A stretch of DNA of 64,000 nucleotides, from contig NZ_JAHXBU010000094.1 of assembly GCF_020178975.1 (NCBI RefSeq), positions 744,001 through 808,000 on the forward strand, read 5' to 3'. The stretch is from Cesiribacter sp. SM1. GTDB lineage: Bacteria; Bacteroidota; Bacteroidia; Cytophagales; Cyclobacteriaceae. Position 1 is the stretch's first letter, and each line of letters begins with the position of its first letter. This document shows positions 39,426-47,562 of the stretch, one piece after another. A program made the position numbers and the translations under genes. A model generated the notes under the pieces. The model did not search any database, was not told the DNA's origin, and saw only the letters and a list, made by a program, of their open reading frames with translations.

Positions 39426-42400
39426 ATGAAGGCCCTTATTTTCCTCATTATTTTTTTTGGTGTGGTGTCTATTGCTAACAGCCAGTCGGGAACATTGGAT
39501 AAAAGCTTTGGTACCAACGAAGGCTATACTCCCACTCCTTTTCCTAATGGATATTCTAATTTTTATGGTTTAGCCATTCAGTCTGATGAAAAAATAGTAG
39601 CAGTAGGTGAAAAATGTATGGGTGGGAAATGTGATAACAATACCAGTTCATTTGACTTTGCCATTGCTCGTTACGAGAAGAATGGAAAATTGGATACAAG
39701 TTTCGGTCCTAATAAGGATGGAAAGGTTGTTACTGATTTTGATGGGAGAAAAGACAATGCTAGGTCTGTGGCAATTCAATCTGATGGTAAAATAGTAGTG
39801 GTGGGCTATTCATCTGACGGTAGTTCATTTGACTTTGCCATTGCCCGCTATGAGAAGAATGGTACATTAGACAGAACCTTCGGTCCAAATAAAGATGGGA
39901 AGGTAATCACTGACATTAGTTCAGGAGAAGATAAAGCCTTTTTTCTTCTTATACTGGAGGATGATAGGATACTTGTAGTAGGACAGGCAAAGGATGGTAA
40001 AAGGCCTTCTGACTTTGCAGTTGTTTGCTATGAGAAGAATGGTATGTTAGATACCACCTTCGGCCCAAATAAAGATGGGAAGGTACGTACTGATATCAAG
40101 GGTAATGCTGATATAGGAAGAACTGCATTGATATATAATCAAAAGATATTAGTTGTAGGTGAAGCAGCAGTAAACGGCAGTTCCAATGACTTTGCCATTG
40201 TTTGTTATGATATGAATGGCACATTAGAGACTAGCTTCGGCCCGAATAAAGATGGAAAGGTTGTTACTGACTTTAGGGGAGGAAGCGATCGAGTTAGTAC
40301 AGCAGCTATTATTGAAGAGGATAAAAAGTTTGTAGTGATGGGCGATGCACAAATTGGTAATTCATTTGATTTTGCCATTGCTCGCTATGATATGAATGGT
40401 ACGTTAGATACCACCTTCGGCCCGAATAAAGATGGAAAGGTTGTTACTGACTTTAGGGGAAAAGATGATTGGGGAAACGCTTTGGCATTTCAGACAGATG
40501 GAAGTATGATACTGGCAGGTCAGGCTCATAAGGGTGTTGATTTCGATTTTGCTCTTTCACGCTACACCCGCAATGGCTTTATAGATACAAGTTTTGGTCC
40601 TGATAAAAATGGAAAAGTAGTTACTGCTATTGGTGCTGAAGGTGAAAATATTACCGCAGCATTAGTAAAAGATAATAATCTCTATGTTGCTGGTACATAT
40701 CTACATCCTAGTAATCCAACTGCAGTAGTAGCGGCTTTTCATTTATTAGAGGACCCAGCCATAGAGTTATCAGTAACAGCAGGCCCCGAAGCAGCAGAAC
40801 CCAGCAGGCACAGCCACTTTGTTATTAGTTCACCAGAACCACCTACAGAGGATCTGCTCATTCGCTATACCTTATGGGGAAGTGCTGGCGGAGGCACCGG
40901 CAAAGACTATACTACACTTCCCAGCCAGCAGGAGGTAAAGTTACCAGCAGGGCAAAAGTCAGTGAAGGTGGAGATAAAAGTAGAAGATGACTTAGAGTAT
41001 GAACGAGATGAGCAGGTAACCCTGTTACTTAATCCTCCTACAGTACCTGGTGTTTTGCTGGATGAAAGCCAAAAATCAGCAACAGTAAAAATCAAGGATA
41101 ATGACGAAGAACCTGTTCCGCAGCCGGAGCTGAAGACATCTGGAAACTGCTTACCTGGGGTAACGCTAACAATTGAAAATGCCGAAAATGCAACACAGAT
41201 TGTATGGTTCAAAGATGGAAAAGCCATAAGCACTGTTGTGCCTGTGCCTGCGACCAGTGGTAGCACGGTAGCGGGCGGAGGCCAATCAGGTATTGGTCCC
41301 AACCAGTTATTGAATCCGAATAAGGTTTTTGTTGATGGGCAGAACACTGTTTATGTGGGCGATCGGGATAATCACCGTATTCAAAGGTGGACATCAGGTG
41401 CTAAAAGCGGCAGTACTGTGGCTGGTGGTAATGGTGCTGGAGCAGAAGCCAAGCACCTCTATTTTCCTAATGGTCTCCATGTAGATGGTAACGGGAATGT
41501 ATTGATTGCCGACCAGGATAACAATCGTATCCAAATGTGGACACCAGGAGCTACTAGTGGGATTACTATAGCTGGAACGGGCAAACAAGGAAATGACGTC
41601 AATGAGTTTGATTCCCCCCGTGGACTTTTTATTGACAACGAGGGCAATTTATATATAGCAGATCATAACAATCACCGAATTCAAAAGTGGGCACCTGGAG
41701 CCAGCAGTGGTATAACCGTAGCAGGAAGTGGTGTAGCGGGCAGTGGAGCGAAAGATCTTCATAATCCCTCTGGAGTAGCTGTAGACATCCATAATAATAT
41801 TTACGTTGCAGATCGGGATAACCATCGCATCCAAATGTGGACTCCGGGAGCTGATGCTGGAATAACTGTTGCCGGAGGTAGCAAAGCAGAAAGTGAAGCG
41901 GAAAAGTTGAGTTCTCCTGCTGGTGTGTTTGTGGATGGTGTGGGTAACCTGTATATCGCTGATCGGGGAAACAACCGCATTCAGATGTGGGCTCCGGGAG
42001 CTGATGCTGGAATAACTGTTGCCGGAAGTGGCGAAGCAGGCAATGGAGCAGATGAGTTTGATGGAGTCTGGGATGTATTTGTCGATAAAACAGGAAATAT
42101 ATATGCAGCAGATTATAAGAATCACCGCATCCAGAAATGGGCAGCTCCTACACTAACTACAACTTTTACTCCTGCCGAACCAGGTGTTTATTCAGCAGCA
42201 GTTACTTATGGTTCCAAAACAGTCAATACGAAGGCTGAAACAATTAGAGAAGTTGTAGAAGTAAGTGTCAGCATTTCAGCTGAGCCTTCTACTCCTATTA
42301 TTGCTGGTACCAAAGTAACTTTTACAGCTGTTCCTACACATGGCGGAGAAAATCCAGTTTTTGTGTGGAGGGTGAATGGAGTAGCTGTAAAAGGGGAAAA

Positions 42401-43913
42401 TGGACCTGTCTTTACCAGTTCAACATTGAAAGATGGGGATGTGGTCATGTGTGATCTCACCTCTGATGCTCCCTGCACGGAGGAACCAACAATTAGTTCC
42501 AATTCTATTCCCATAACTGTGCTTCCAGTTATAGAATTATCGGTGACAGCAGGCCCGGATGCATCAGAGGATGATGAGCACAGTTACTTTACCATTACAG
42601 CGAGTGCTAAGCACACAGAGGATCTGATGATTAGCTACAATTTCACAGGCAGCAGTGCTCTAAGGGGCAGCGAAAAGGACTACATCACCGATCCTGTGGG
42701 GGATGAGGTAAAGCTAGCGGCAGGAGAGACGTCTGTACAGGTGAAGATACTGGTAGAGGGTGATAATGTTGCTGAAGATGATGAAGAGGTGATCCTGACA
42801 CTGGAGCCACCTACTGCCGCAGGGGTAAAGCTGGATGAGGCAAAGAAAACCGCCAGCCTGACCATCAAAGATGATGATGAGGATCCAGAGCCAGTTATAG
42901 AGTTATCGGTGACAGCAGGCCCGGATGCATCAGAGGATGATGAGCACAGTTACTTTACCATTACAGCGAGTGCTAAGCATACAGAGGATCTGATGATTGG
43001 CTACAGCCTCTCGGGTGTTGCTCTAAGGGGCAGCGAAAAGGACTTTCTCACAGATCCTGCGGGGGATGAAGTACGGCTAAAGGCAGGAGAGACATCTGTA
43101 CAGGTGAAGATACTGGTAGAGGGTGATGATATAGAAGAGCCTGATGAAGAGGTGATCCTGACGCTGGAGCCACCTACTGCCGCAGGGGTAAAGCTGGATG
43201 AGGCAAAGAAAACCGCCAGCCTGACCATCAAAGATGATGATGAGGATCCAGTAGATCCAGACCCGGTATTGCTATCGGTGACAGCAGGCCCGGATGCATC
43301 AGAGGATGATGAGCACAGTTACTTTACCATTACAGCGAGTGCTAAGCATACAGAGGATCTGATGATTGGCTACAGCCTCTCGGGTGTTGCTCTAAGGGGC
43401 AGCGAAAAGGACTTTCTCACAGATCCTGCGGGGGATGAAGTACGGCTAAAGGCAGGAGAGACGTCTGTACAGGTGAAGATACTGGTAGAGGGTGATAATG
43501 TTGCTGAAGATGATGAAGAGGTGATCCTGACGCTGGAGCCACCTACTGCCGCAGGGGTAAAGCTGGATGAGGCAAAGAAAACCGCCAGCCTGACCATCAA
43601 AGATGATGATTTCTCAGGTCCTGTGATCGCCATGTTGCCTAATCTTTTTTCTCCTAATGGAGACCAGGTGAACGATTTCTTCATTTTGCATGCCACTAAT
43701 TTACAGGCTGTGCACTTGCAGATCTTTAATCGTCAGGGCAGGCTGATTTTTGAAACCAAAAGCCTTAATGCTGCTACCGAACTGGGCTGGGATGGAACGC
43801 ACAATGGAGAGGATGTGCCGGAGGATACATACGTTTGGATTCTGAACTACCAGGATATGGCGCCCAAACCAACAAGTTTGAAATTAAAAGGTAGTGTTAC
43901 ACTCATTAGGTAG
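39426..43913 (+). CDS. Delta-60/NHL/Calx-beta adhesin-like protein with T9SS type B sorting domain (module 2)
   Basis: The 1495-residue protein is paralogous to the giant adhesin at 20358; both start with nearly the same signal peptide and (A/N)SQ(P/S)GTLD. Order: signal peptide (1-20), seven delta-60 repeats (about 22-437; LDTTFGPNKDGKVVTDF), one Calx-beta unit (about 444-560), six NHL repeats forming a predicted six-bladed propeller (about 612-908; NRIQMWTPGA), an Ig/PKD-like region with a CDLTSDAPC Cys pair (about 912-1033), three nearly identical Calx-beta units (1035-1395) and the T9SS type B tail (about 1398-1495; FSPNGDQVNDFF...GSVTLIR). It probably reaches the surface through the T9SS. 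Unlike in module 1, PorP is not adjacent: 507 bp intervene and contain an adhesin fossil. Confidence 0.9.
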   Translation: MKALIFLIIFFGVVSIANSQSGTLDKSFGTNEGYTPTPFPNGYSNFYGLAIQSDEKIVAVGEKCMGGKCDNNTSSFDFAIARYEKNGKLDTSFGPNKDGKVVTDFDGRKDNARSVAIQSDGKIVVVGYSSDGSSFDFAIARYEKNGTLDRTFGPNKDGKVITDISSGEDKAFFLLILEDDRILVVGQAKDGKRPSDFAVVCYEKNGMLDTTFGPNKDGKVRTDIKGNADIGRTALIYNQKILVVGEAAVNGSSNDFAIVCYDMNGTLETSFGPNKDGKVVTDFRGGSDRVSTAAIIEEDKKFVVMGDAQIGNSFDFAIARYDMNGTLDTTFGPNKDGKVVTDFRGKDDWGNALAFQTDGSMILAGQAHKGVDFDFALSRYTRNGFIDTSFGPDKNGKVVTAIGAEGENITAALVKDNNLYVAGTYLHPSNPTAVVAAFHLLEDPAIELSVTAGPEAAEPSRHSHFVISSPEPPTEDLLIRYTLWGSAGGGTGKDYTTLPSQQEVKLPAGQKSVKVEIKVEDDLEYERDEQVTLLLNPPTVPGVLLDESQKSATVKIKDNDEEPVPQPELKTSGNCLPGVTLTIENAENATQIVWFKDGKAISTVVPVPATSGSTVAGGGQSGIGPNQLLNPNKVFVDGQNTVYVGDRDNHRIQRWTSGAKSGSTVAGGNGAGAEAKHLYFPNGLHVDGNGNVLIADQDNNRIQMWTPGATSGITIAGTGKQGNDVNEFDSPRGLFIDNEGNLYIADHNNHRIQKWAPGASSGITVAGSGVAGSGAKDLHNPSGVAVDIHNNIYVADRDNHRIQMWTPGADAGITVAGGSKAESEAEKLSSPAGVFVDGVGNLYIADRGNNRIQMWAPGADAGITVAGSGEAGNGADEFDGVWDVFVDKTGNIYAADYKNHRIQKWAAPTLTTTFTPAEPGVYSAAVTYGSKTVNTKAETIREVVEVSVSISAEPSTPIIAGTKVTFTAVPTHGGENPVFVWRVNGVAVKGENGPVFTSSTLKDGDVVMCDLTSDAPCTEEPTISSNSIPITVLPVIELSVTAGPDASEDDEHSYFTITASAKHTEDLMISYNFTGSSALRGSEKDYITDPVGDEVKLAAGETSVQVKILVEGDNVAEDDEEVILTLEPPTAAGVKLDEAKKTASLTIKDDDEDPEPVIELSVTAGPDASEDDEHSYFTITASAKHTEDLMIGYSLSGVALRGSEKDFLTDPAGDEVRLKAGETSVQVKILVEGDDIEEPDEEVILTLEPPTAAGVKLDEAKKTASLTIKDDDEDPVDPDPVLLSVTAGPDASEDDEHSYFTITASAKHTEDLMIGYSLSGVALRGSEKDFLTDPAGDEVRLKAGETSVQVKILVEGDNVAEDDEEVILTLEPPTAAGVKLDEAKKTASLTIKDDDFSGPVIAMLPNLFSPNGDQVNDFFILHATNLQAVHLQIFNRQGRLIFETKSLNAATELGWDGTHNGEDVPEDTYVWILNYQDMAPKPTSLKLKGSVTLIR
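41259..42150 (+). repeat. Six NHL repeats
   Basis: Six units of about 149 bp, each encoding GxTVAG...NPxGVxVDxxGNxYIADxxNHRIQxW. Six NHL units usually close one beta-propeller. Adhesin 1 lacks this block. Confidence 0.82.
42531..43611 (+). repeat. Three near-identical Calx-beta-coding repeats
   Basis: Units begin with the same CGGTGACAGCAGGCCCGG sequence at 42541, 42907 and 43276 (366 and 369 bp apart). Unit 3 matches unit 2 almost exactly in its first two thirds and unit 1 in the NVAEDDEE segment, which suggests recent duplication and gene conversion. Confidence 0.85.
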
Positions 43914-44027
43914 AGGAATTTTCTTCTACAACACAAGGGCAACACACAGCTTGTAAGCTTATTATAACCACAGCATAAGTAGACGTTGTACTGTGCATCC
44001 ACTTTGCATCTTTCATAGAAGTTTTTT

Positions 44028-44098
44028 AAAAATCACTCTAAAGCGGTATTTCCCTTTTAGTCCAAAGGTCATAATTTGATACTCCTAGTAGATTATTG
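44028..44098 (+). repeat. Direct repeat copy B, upstream of PorP 2
   Basis: Second copy of the 71-bp segment (see 39064-39134), about 4.96 kb from copy A, in the same orientation. No target-site duplication or transposase was seen. Confidence 0.75.
44038..44051 (+). promoter_or_regulatory. Motif CTAAAGNGGTATTT, site 2
   Basis: CTAAAGCGGTATTT within direct repeat B, about 370 bp before the PorP-2 ATG. Confidence 0.55.
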
Positions 44099-44354
44099 CC
44101 ACGACACCTTTTTGTGCAGAGGCTAAGAAGATTTTCAGGTTACATTGAAGTAGGACGGCACCTGCCTTGATATTAGCCTGAGTTACTCTGAACCACTTTT
44201 TGTAGAGCATATTTTGAGATTTTTTCGATTGGAGTATAGAAAACAAGCCTATGCTTCAATCCTGTTTTTGAGATGCTTAGGGATTTGGATGCGCTGTGTA
44301 TGAACAGCATGCTAAATCCAGAACAGCTCATCACTCCTGTGAATTTTGTACTAG

Positions 44355-44417
44355 CCCGATAAATCTCCAAAGCCGGCACATGTCAAACTAAAAGGAAGTG
44401 TTACGCTAATACGATAA
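44355..44417 (+). pseudogene. 3' remnant of an adhesin gene (T9SS type B tail)
   Basis: Codons 44355-44417 read KSPKPAHVKLKGSVTLIR (after Pro-Asp) and then TAA. This matches the extreme C termini of adhesin 2 (APKPTSLKLKGSVTLIR) and adhesin 1 (STKLTGSVTLIR). An in-frame TAG lies just upstream (44352-44354) and nothing before it resembles the domain. The stop codon is 3 bp before the PorP-2 ATG; adhesin 1 ends 2 bp before PorP 1. The last 24 bases agree with adhesin 1 at 22 positions and with adhesin 2 at about 17. It is therefore the stump of a lost adhesin, not a copy of the present adhesin-2 end. Confidence 0.8.
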
Positions 44418-44420
44418 AAC

Positions 44421-45761
44421 ATGCATTTTATTCGATCTGTACTTTTTGCGGGAGCACTCTTTTTACTTATAAGCCCAAGAGCTTTTGCCCAGTACGCTAC
44501 TCCTAACAGTTTTTGGCTAAATCCACAACTAACTGCGCCAACAGCCATGGCAAGTTATAATTACCAGCAGGTAAGTGCACATTACAGGCAACAATCGCTG
44601 GTAAATAACATTCGCAGCAGAAGCATGGTGTTAAGCGGCCAGTTCTCAATGTATGGCAAAAGGAATACCCAGTTTGGTACCATTGGCCTGAACCTGATGC
44701 GCGATGAAAGCGGCTCCTCCTACCTGTTTTCCACAAGTGGCGCCATGTTCAGCTACAATTACGATGTAAGCCTTAGCAGCCGCCATCATCTTGTAGCAGG
44801 CGTACAGGGTGGCTATTTTTCCCGGAGCATAGACTGGAATAAGGTTACCACCAGCAGCCAGTACAACAACGGGCAGTTTGAGCCTGGCATCAACCACGGA
44901 GAAAATTTTACCGATTACAGGAGCCACACCTACACAACCAATGTTGGACTGGCTTACTACCTGGCTGATATGCGGGGAGAGCAGCTGTTCCATATAGGCC
45001 TTGGCATGATCAATGCGAACAAAGGCAGGTTTACCTACCTGGATAATGATGAAAACCAGGCAGAGCCCGTAAGGTGGGTGGCCTATTCGCAATTCAGGGT
45101 CTTCAGCAGCCCATCTTTTGAGGTGGTATCAGATGTATACTGGCAGCAGGAAAGCGGGGTGAGTGACTTTATGGGAGGGCTGCAGCTAAGAAGAAGCATC
45201 AATCCCAGGGAAACAGTATCCGATGAGCACCTGGGGCTGGGATTGCATTATTCTCCGGATCATGCAGCAACGCTCTCCATGCAGCTGATGAAACCAAACT
45301 GGCTGCTGGGCCTTAGCTACAGCATGCCTTTTGGCAACCAGCAGTTGCAGAATGTTCAGAACGTAGCAGAGGTTACCCTTGGCTGGCGAATGCAGCGGCC
45401 TGGCAAGCGCGGTTCCTTCTATGGCGGTGGCTCCAGGGGAAAAATGCCTTATCAGGCAAAAAAAACAGCCCCATGGCAGCCCAACAAAAAAGCGCCATCC
45501 TATAAGTTCAAGCCTAACAGAAAGCCTGCACCTGCCTTCAAAAAGAAGTTTGGCAGGAAAATAGCGCCATATAAATTCAAGACAAAAAAGAAGGCCACCT
45601 TCAATTATAAAATAGCCAGGAAAAAAGCGTTCAAACATCATAAGAAGGTGAATAAAAGCAGGGGCATTTCTTACAACCCCATGAAATTCAAAAAGTGGAA
45701 GCCTAAAAGAAGATCGGCCTGGAAGCCCTCCGGACGAAGATTCAAGGGCTGGAAAACATGA
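44421..45761 (+). CDS. PorP/SprF-family T9SS membrane protein with basic C-terminal tail (module 2)
   Basis: The 446-residue paralogue of the protein at 30479 has a signal peptide ending near AFAQ (about residue 21), FWLNPQLTAPTAMASYNYQQ and a PorP/SprF barrel up to about residue 325. The final 120 residues are strongly basic and aromatic, with a loose (A/P)xYKFK-type pattern. The barrel parts of the two paralogues align throughout; the tails share composition more than exact sequence. It likely serves adhesin 2 or the T9SS type B pathway in general. A stump of an older adhesin gene precedes it by 3 bp, and the kinase gene follows 221 bp later. Confidence 0.88.
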   Translation: MHFIRSVLFAGALFLLISPRAFAQYATPNSFWLNPQLTAPTAMASYNYQQVSAHYRQQSLVNNIRSRSMVLSGQFSMYGKRNTQFGTIGLNLMRDESGSSYLFSTSGAMFSYNYDVSLSSRHHLVAGVQGGYFSRSIDWNKVTTSSQYNNGQFEPGINHGENFTDYRSHTYTTNVGLAYYLADMRGEQLFHIGLGMINANKGRFTYLDNDENQAEPVRWVAYSQFRVFSSPSFEVVSDVYWQQESGVSDFMGGLQLRRSINPRETVSDEHLGLGLHYSPDHAATLSMQLMKPNWLLGLSYSMPFGNQQLQNVQNVAEVTLGWRMQRPGKRGSFYGGGSRGKMPYQAKKTAPWQPNKKAPSYKFKPNRKPAPAFKKKFGRKIAPYKFKTKKKATFNYKIARKKAFKHHKKVNKSRGISYNPMKFKKWKPKRRSAWKPSGRRFKGWKT

Positions 45762-45819
45762 TTGGTTTCGGCTAAGCTCAGTTGGGAGTACTTAATTATT
45801 AGGCCCCTGGAAAGCTGCT

Positions 45820-45841
45820 AAATACCTCTTTAGTGGTATTT
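45820..45841 (+). promoter_or_regulatory. Palindrome AAATACC-N8-GGTATTT upstream of kinase 2
   Basis: AAATACCTCTTTAGTGGTATTT has perfect 7-bp arms around an 8-bp centre, 142 bp before the kinase-2 ATG. On the minus strand it contains CTAAAGAGGTATTT, the shared motif. An almost identical palindrome lies before the TssK-FHA gene (54079-54099). Confidence 0.65.
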
Positions 45842-45946
45842 ATTATGGCTTTTTATCTTACTAACTTCATTTACTCTAAATATATCAAATGCTGTAGATG
45901 CTACACTTTGGTGTCAGGAGAGGCAGAATCCTAATTTCTTTGGCCT

Positions 45947-45967
45947 GACTGCTTTCAAGGGGCGGTT
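45947..45967 (+). promoter_or_regulatory. Leader hairpin before kinase 2
   Basis: GACTGC (45947-45952) can pair with GCGGTT (45962-45967) using two G-U pairs, at the same place as the hairpin before kinase 1. The surrounding leader (CTTTGGCCTGACTG and TTTTATGCCAG) is conserved between the two genes. Confidence 0.35.
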
Positions 45968-45982
45968 CTTACTTAATTTTTT

Positions 45983-47497
45983 ATGCCAGTTTTAAAACAG
46001 AACGAAGTTTTTGCCGGGCGATACATTTTATGCCAGCCCATTGGTGAGGGTGGTTTCTCTGAGGTTTGGAAAGCCAAAGACCAGATGGCGGATGATGCAA
46101 TTGTGGCAATAAAAATCTATGCACCAGACAAAGGCCTTGATGATTACGGGGTTCGCCAGTTCCGCAAGGAATTTTCCATGACCTACCATCTTACACACCC
46201 CCACCTGCTGAAAGTCTACCATTTCGATATTTCTGATGGTTCTCCCTACCTGATCATGCCTTTCTGTCCCTTTGGCTCCCTGGCCAGGGTGTTGAGAGAC
46301 GAAGGTCCCTTTAGTGAAAGGCAGGTGGCGCTGGCGATGTGCCAGATAGGCTCGGCCCTGGAAGAACTGCACCGGCAGGATCCTTCCATTATTCATCAGG
46401 ATATAAAGCCGGATAATATTTTAGTACTGAATGCAGAGTGTTACCTTCTGGCAGATTTTGGAATTAGCAGCCAGATCAGGCATACCCTGCGAAAAGCTAC
46501 CTCCAACATGCAATCACTTACGGTTGCTTATGCCCCGCCGGAACGCTTCGATCGCCACCCTACCTCCGATATTACAAGCGATATTTTTTCACTTGGCGTT
46601 ACCCTCTACGAGATATGCACCAACACCATTCCCTGGAGTGGGGCGGGGGGGCAATGCCTGCTGAAGGGCGCCCTGGTGCCTGTTCTTCCTGATAACTTCT
46701 CTCCCGAGCTCAATGAGCTGCTTGAGGCATGTATGTCGGTAGATCGGAGCAAAAGACCTACAGCTGCCGAACTGCATGCTAAAGGAAGGCGCTTTCTGGA
46801 AACCGGCACCTGGAGTGAGCCTAAGAAGAAAAGAGGAGGGCAGCTTCTTAAAAAAAGGTCTTTTCAGTACCTGCTAGCTGCTGCAGTTGCACTTTTTGCC
46901 TTAGCAGGCTATTGGTTTTACAATAGTGAGTATAGCAGTTCTGCAGGGTACGCAAATAGTACAGCTTCTTCCGGCATACAGCAGCAAAACTCCAGAGCGC
47001 TGGAAGATAAAATTAAAACTATGGAAGCCCAGCTGGTTGAAGCCAATCAGCGGATTGTACAGCAGGACTCTACCAACAGCACCCTGCTGCAAAGCAACAA
47101 ACTACCGGTAGCAGGTGCCCAGGATCTAATAGCTAACAAAGAGAGCGAACTTAAAACAGATCAAAGGAGTGCAAGGCAGCCTGAGGTTGTAATAGAGAGC
47201 AACACAAGCAGACTAAACCTGGAGCTAAGGAAACACCTGAATCAGATATCTGATCCTGGAATTTCTAAAGAGATACGCTCTGGCCGAAAGCAGGAGGTGT
47301 TGGGCAAATTTGCCGATGGTTCTGTTCAGGTACTGGATGAATCGGAGGGTACTGTGAAAGAATACAGGGCCGGCGTTTTTCTCACCATCCTGCTTAATTC
47401 TCCACATGAGGTTGATCTCCGGGAGGTAAAAAGAGACCGCAACAGTAAAATCGTTGAGCTTAGGCTATCCATGAAATCTTTAAAGCAGAATTTGTAA
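45983..47497 (+). CDS. Membrane Ser/Thr protein kinase (module 2)
   Basis: The 504-residue paralogue of kinase 1 has GEGGFS (21-26), Lys44 in VAIK, HQDIKPDN with Asp140, DFG (158-160) and APPE (184-187). It is also a non-RD kinase (HQD). A single membrane helix (about 293-313) is followed by a periplasmic coiled coil and the same C-terminal domain (HLNQISDPGISKEIRSG...FADGSVQVLDESEG) as kinase 1, which may be a shared sensor fold. The periplasmic linkers are much less conserved than the two ends. PP2C starts 65 bp after its stop and the TPR gene follows, so they probably form one operon. Confidence 0.92.
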   Translation: MPVLKQNEVFAGRYILCQPIGEGGFSEVWKAKDQMADDAIVAIKIYAPDKGLDDYGVRQFRKEFSMTYHLTHPHLLKVYHFDISDGSPYLIMPFCPFGSLARVLRDEGPFSERQVALAMCQIGSALEELHRQDPSIIHQDIKPDNILVLNAECYLLADFGISSQIRHTLRKATSNMQSLTVAYAPPERFDRHPTSDITSDIFSLGVTLYEICTNTIPWSGAGGQCLLKGALVPVLPDNFSPELNELLEACMSVDRSKRPTAAELHAKGRRFLETGTWSEPKKKRGGQLLKKRSFQYLLAAAVALFALAGYWFYNSEYSSSAGYANSTASSGIQQQNSRALEDKIKTMEAQLVEANQRIVQQDSTNSTLLQSNKLPVAGAQDLIANKESELKTDQRSARQPEVVIESNTSRLNLELRKHLNQISDPGISKEIRSGRKQEVLGKFADGSVQVLDESEGTVKEYRAGVFLTILLNSPHEVDLREVKRDRNSKIVELRLSMKSLKQNL

Positions 47498-47562
47498 AGC
47501 TGCACACATAAAGATTATTAGCTCTCCACAGAATGAATTTTTTAGATTAAACTATATTCTGA

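Larger units (their letters stand above)
43914..44420 (+). other. Intergenic region between adhesin 2 and PorP 2
   Basis: No intact gene. It contains direct-repeat copy B (44028-44098) with the shared motif and a 20-codon adhesin fossil directly before PorP 2 (44355-44417). The stretch 44100-44354 shows no recognisable coding sequence; a minus-strand frame at 44173-44379 was rejected. Confidence 0.6.

Noticed and set aside
39064-44098. Direct repeats as ends of an insertion sequence
   Set aside because: No transposase lies between them, they are not inverted, and no target duplication was found; a recombination or promoter-duplication origin fits better.
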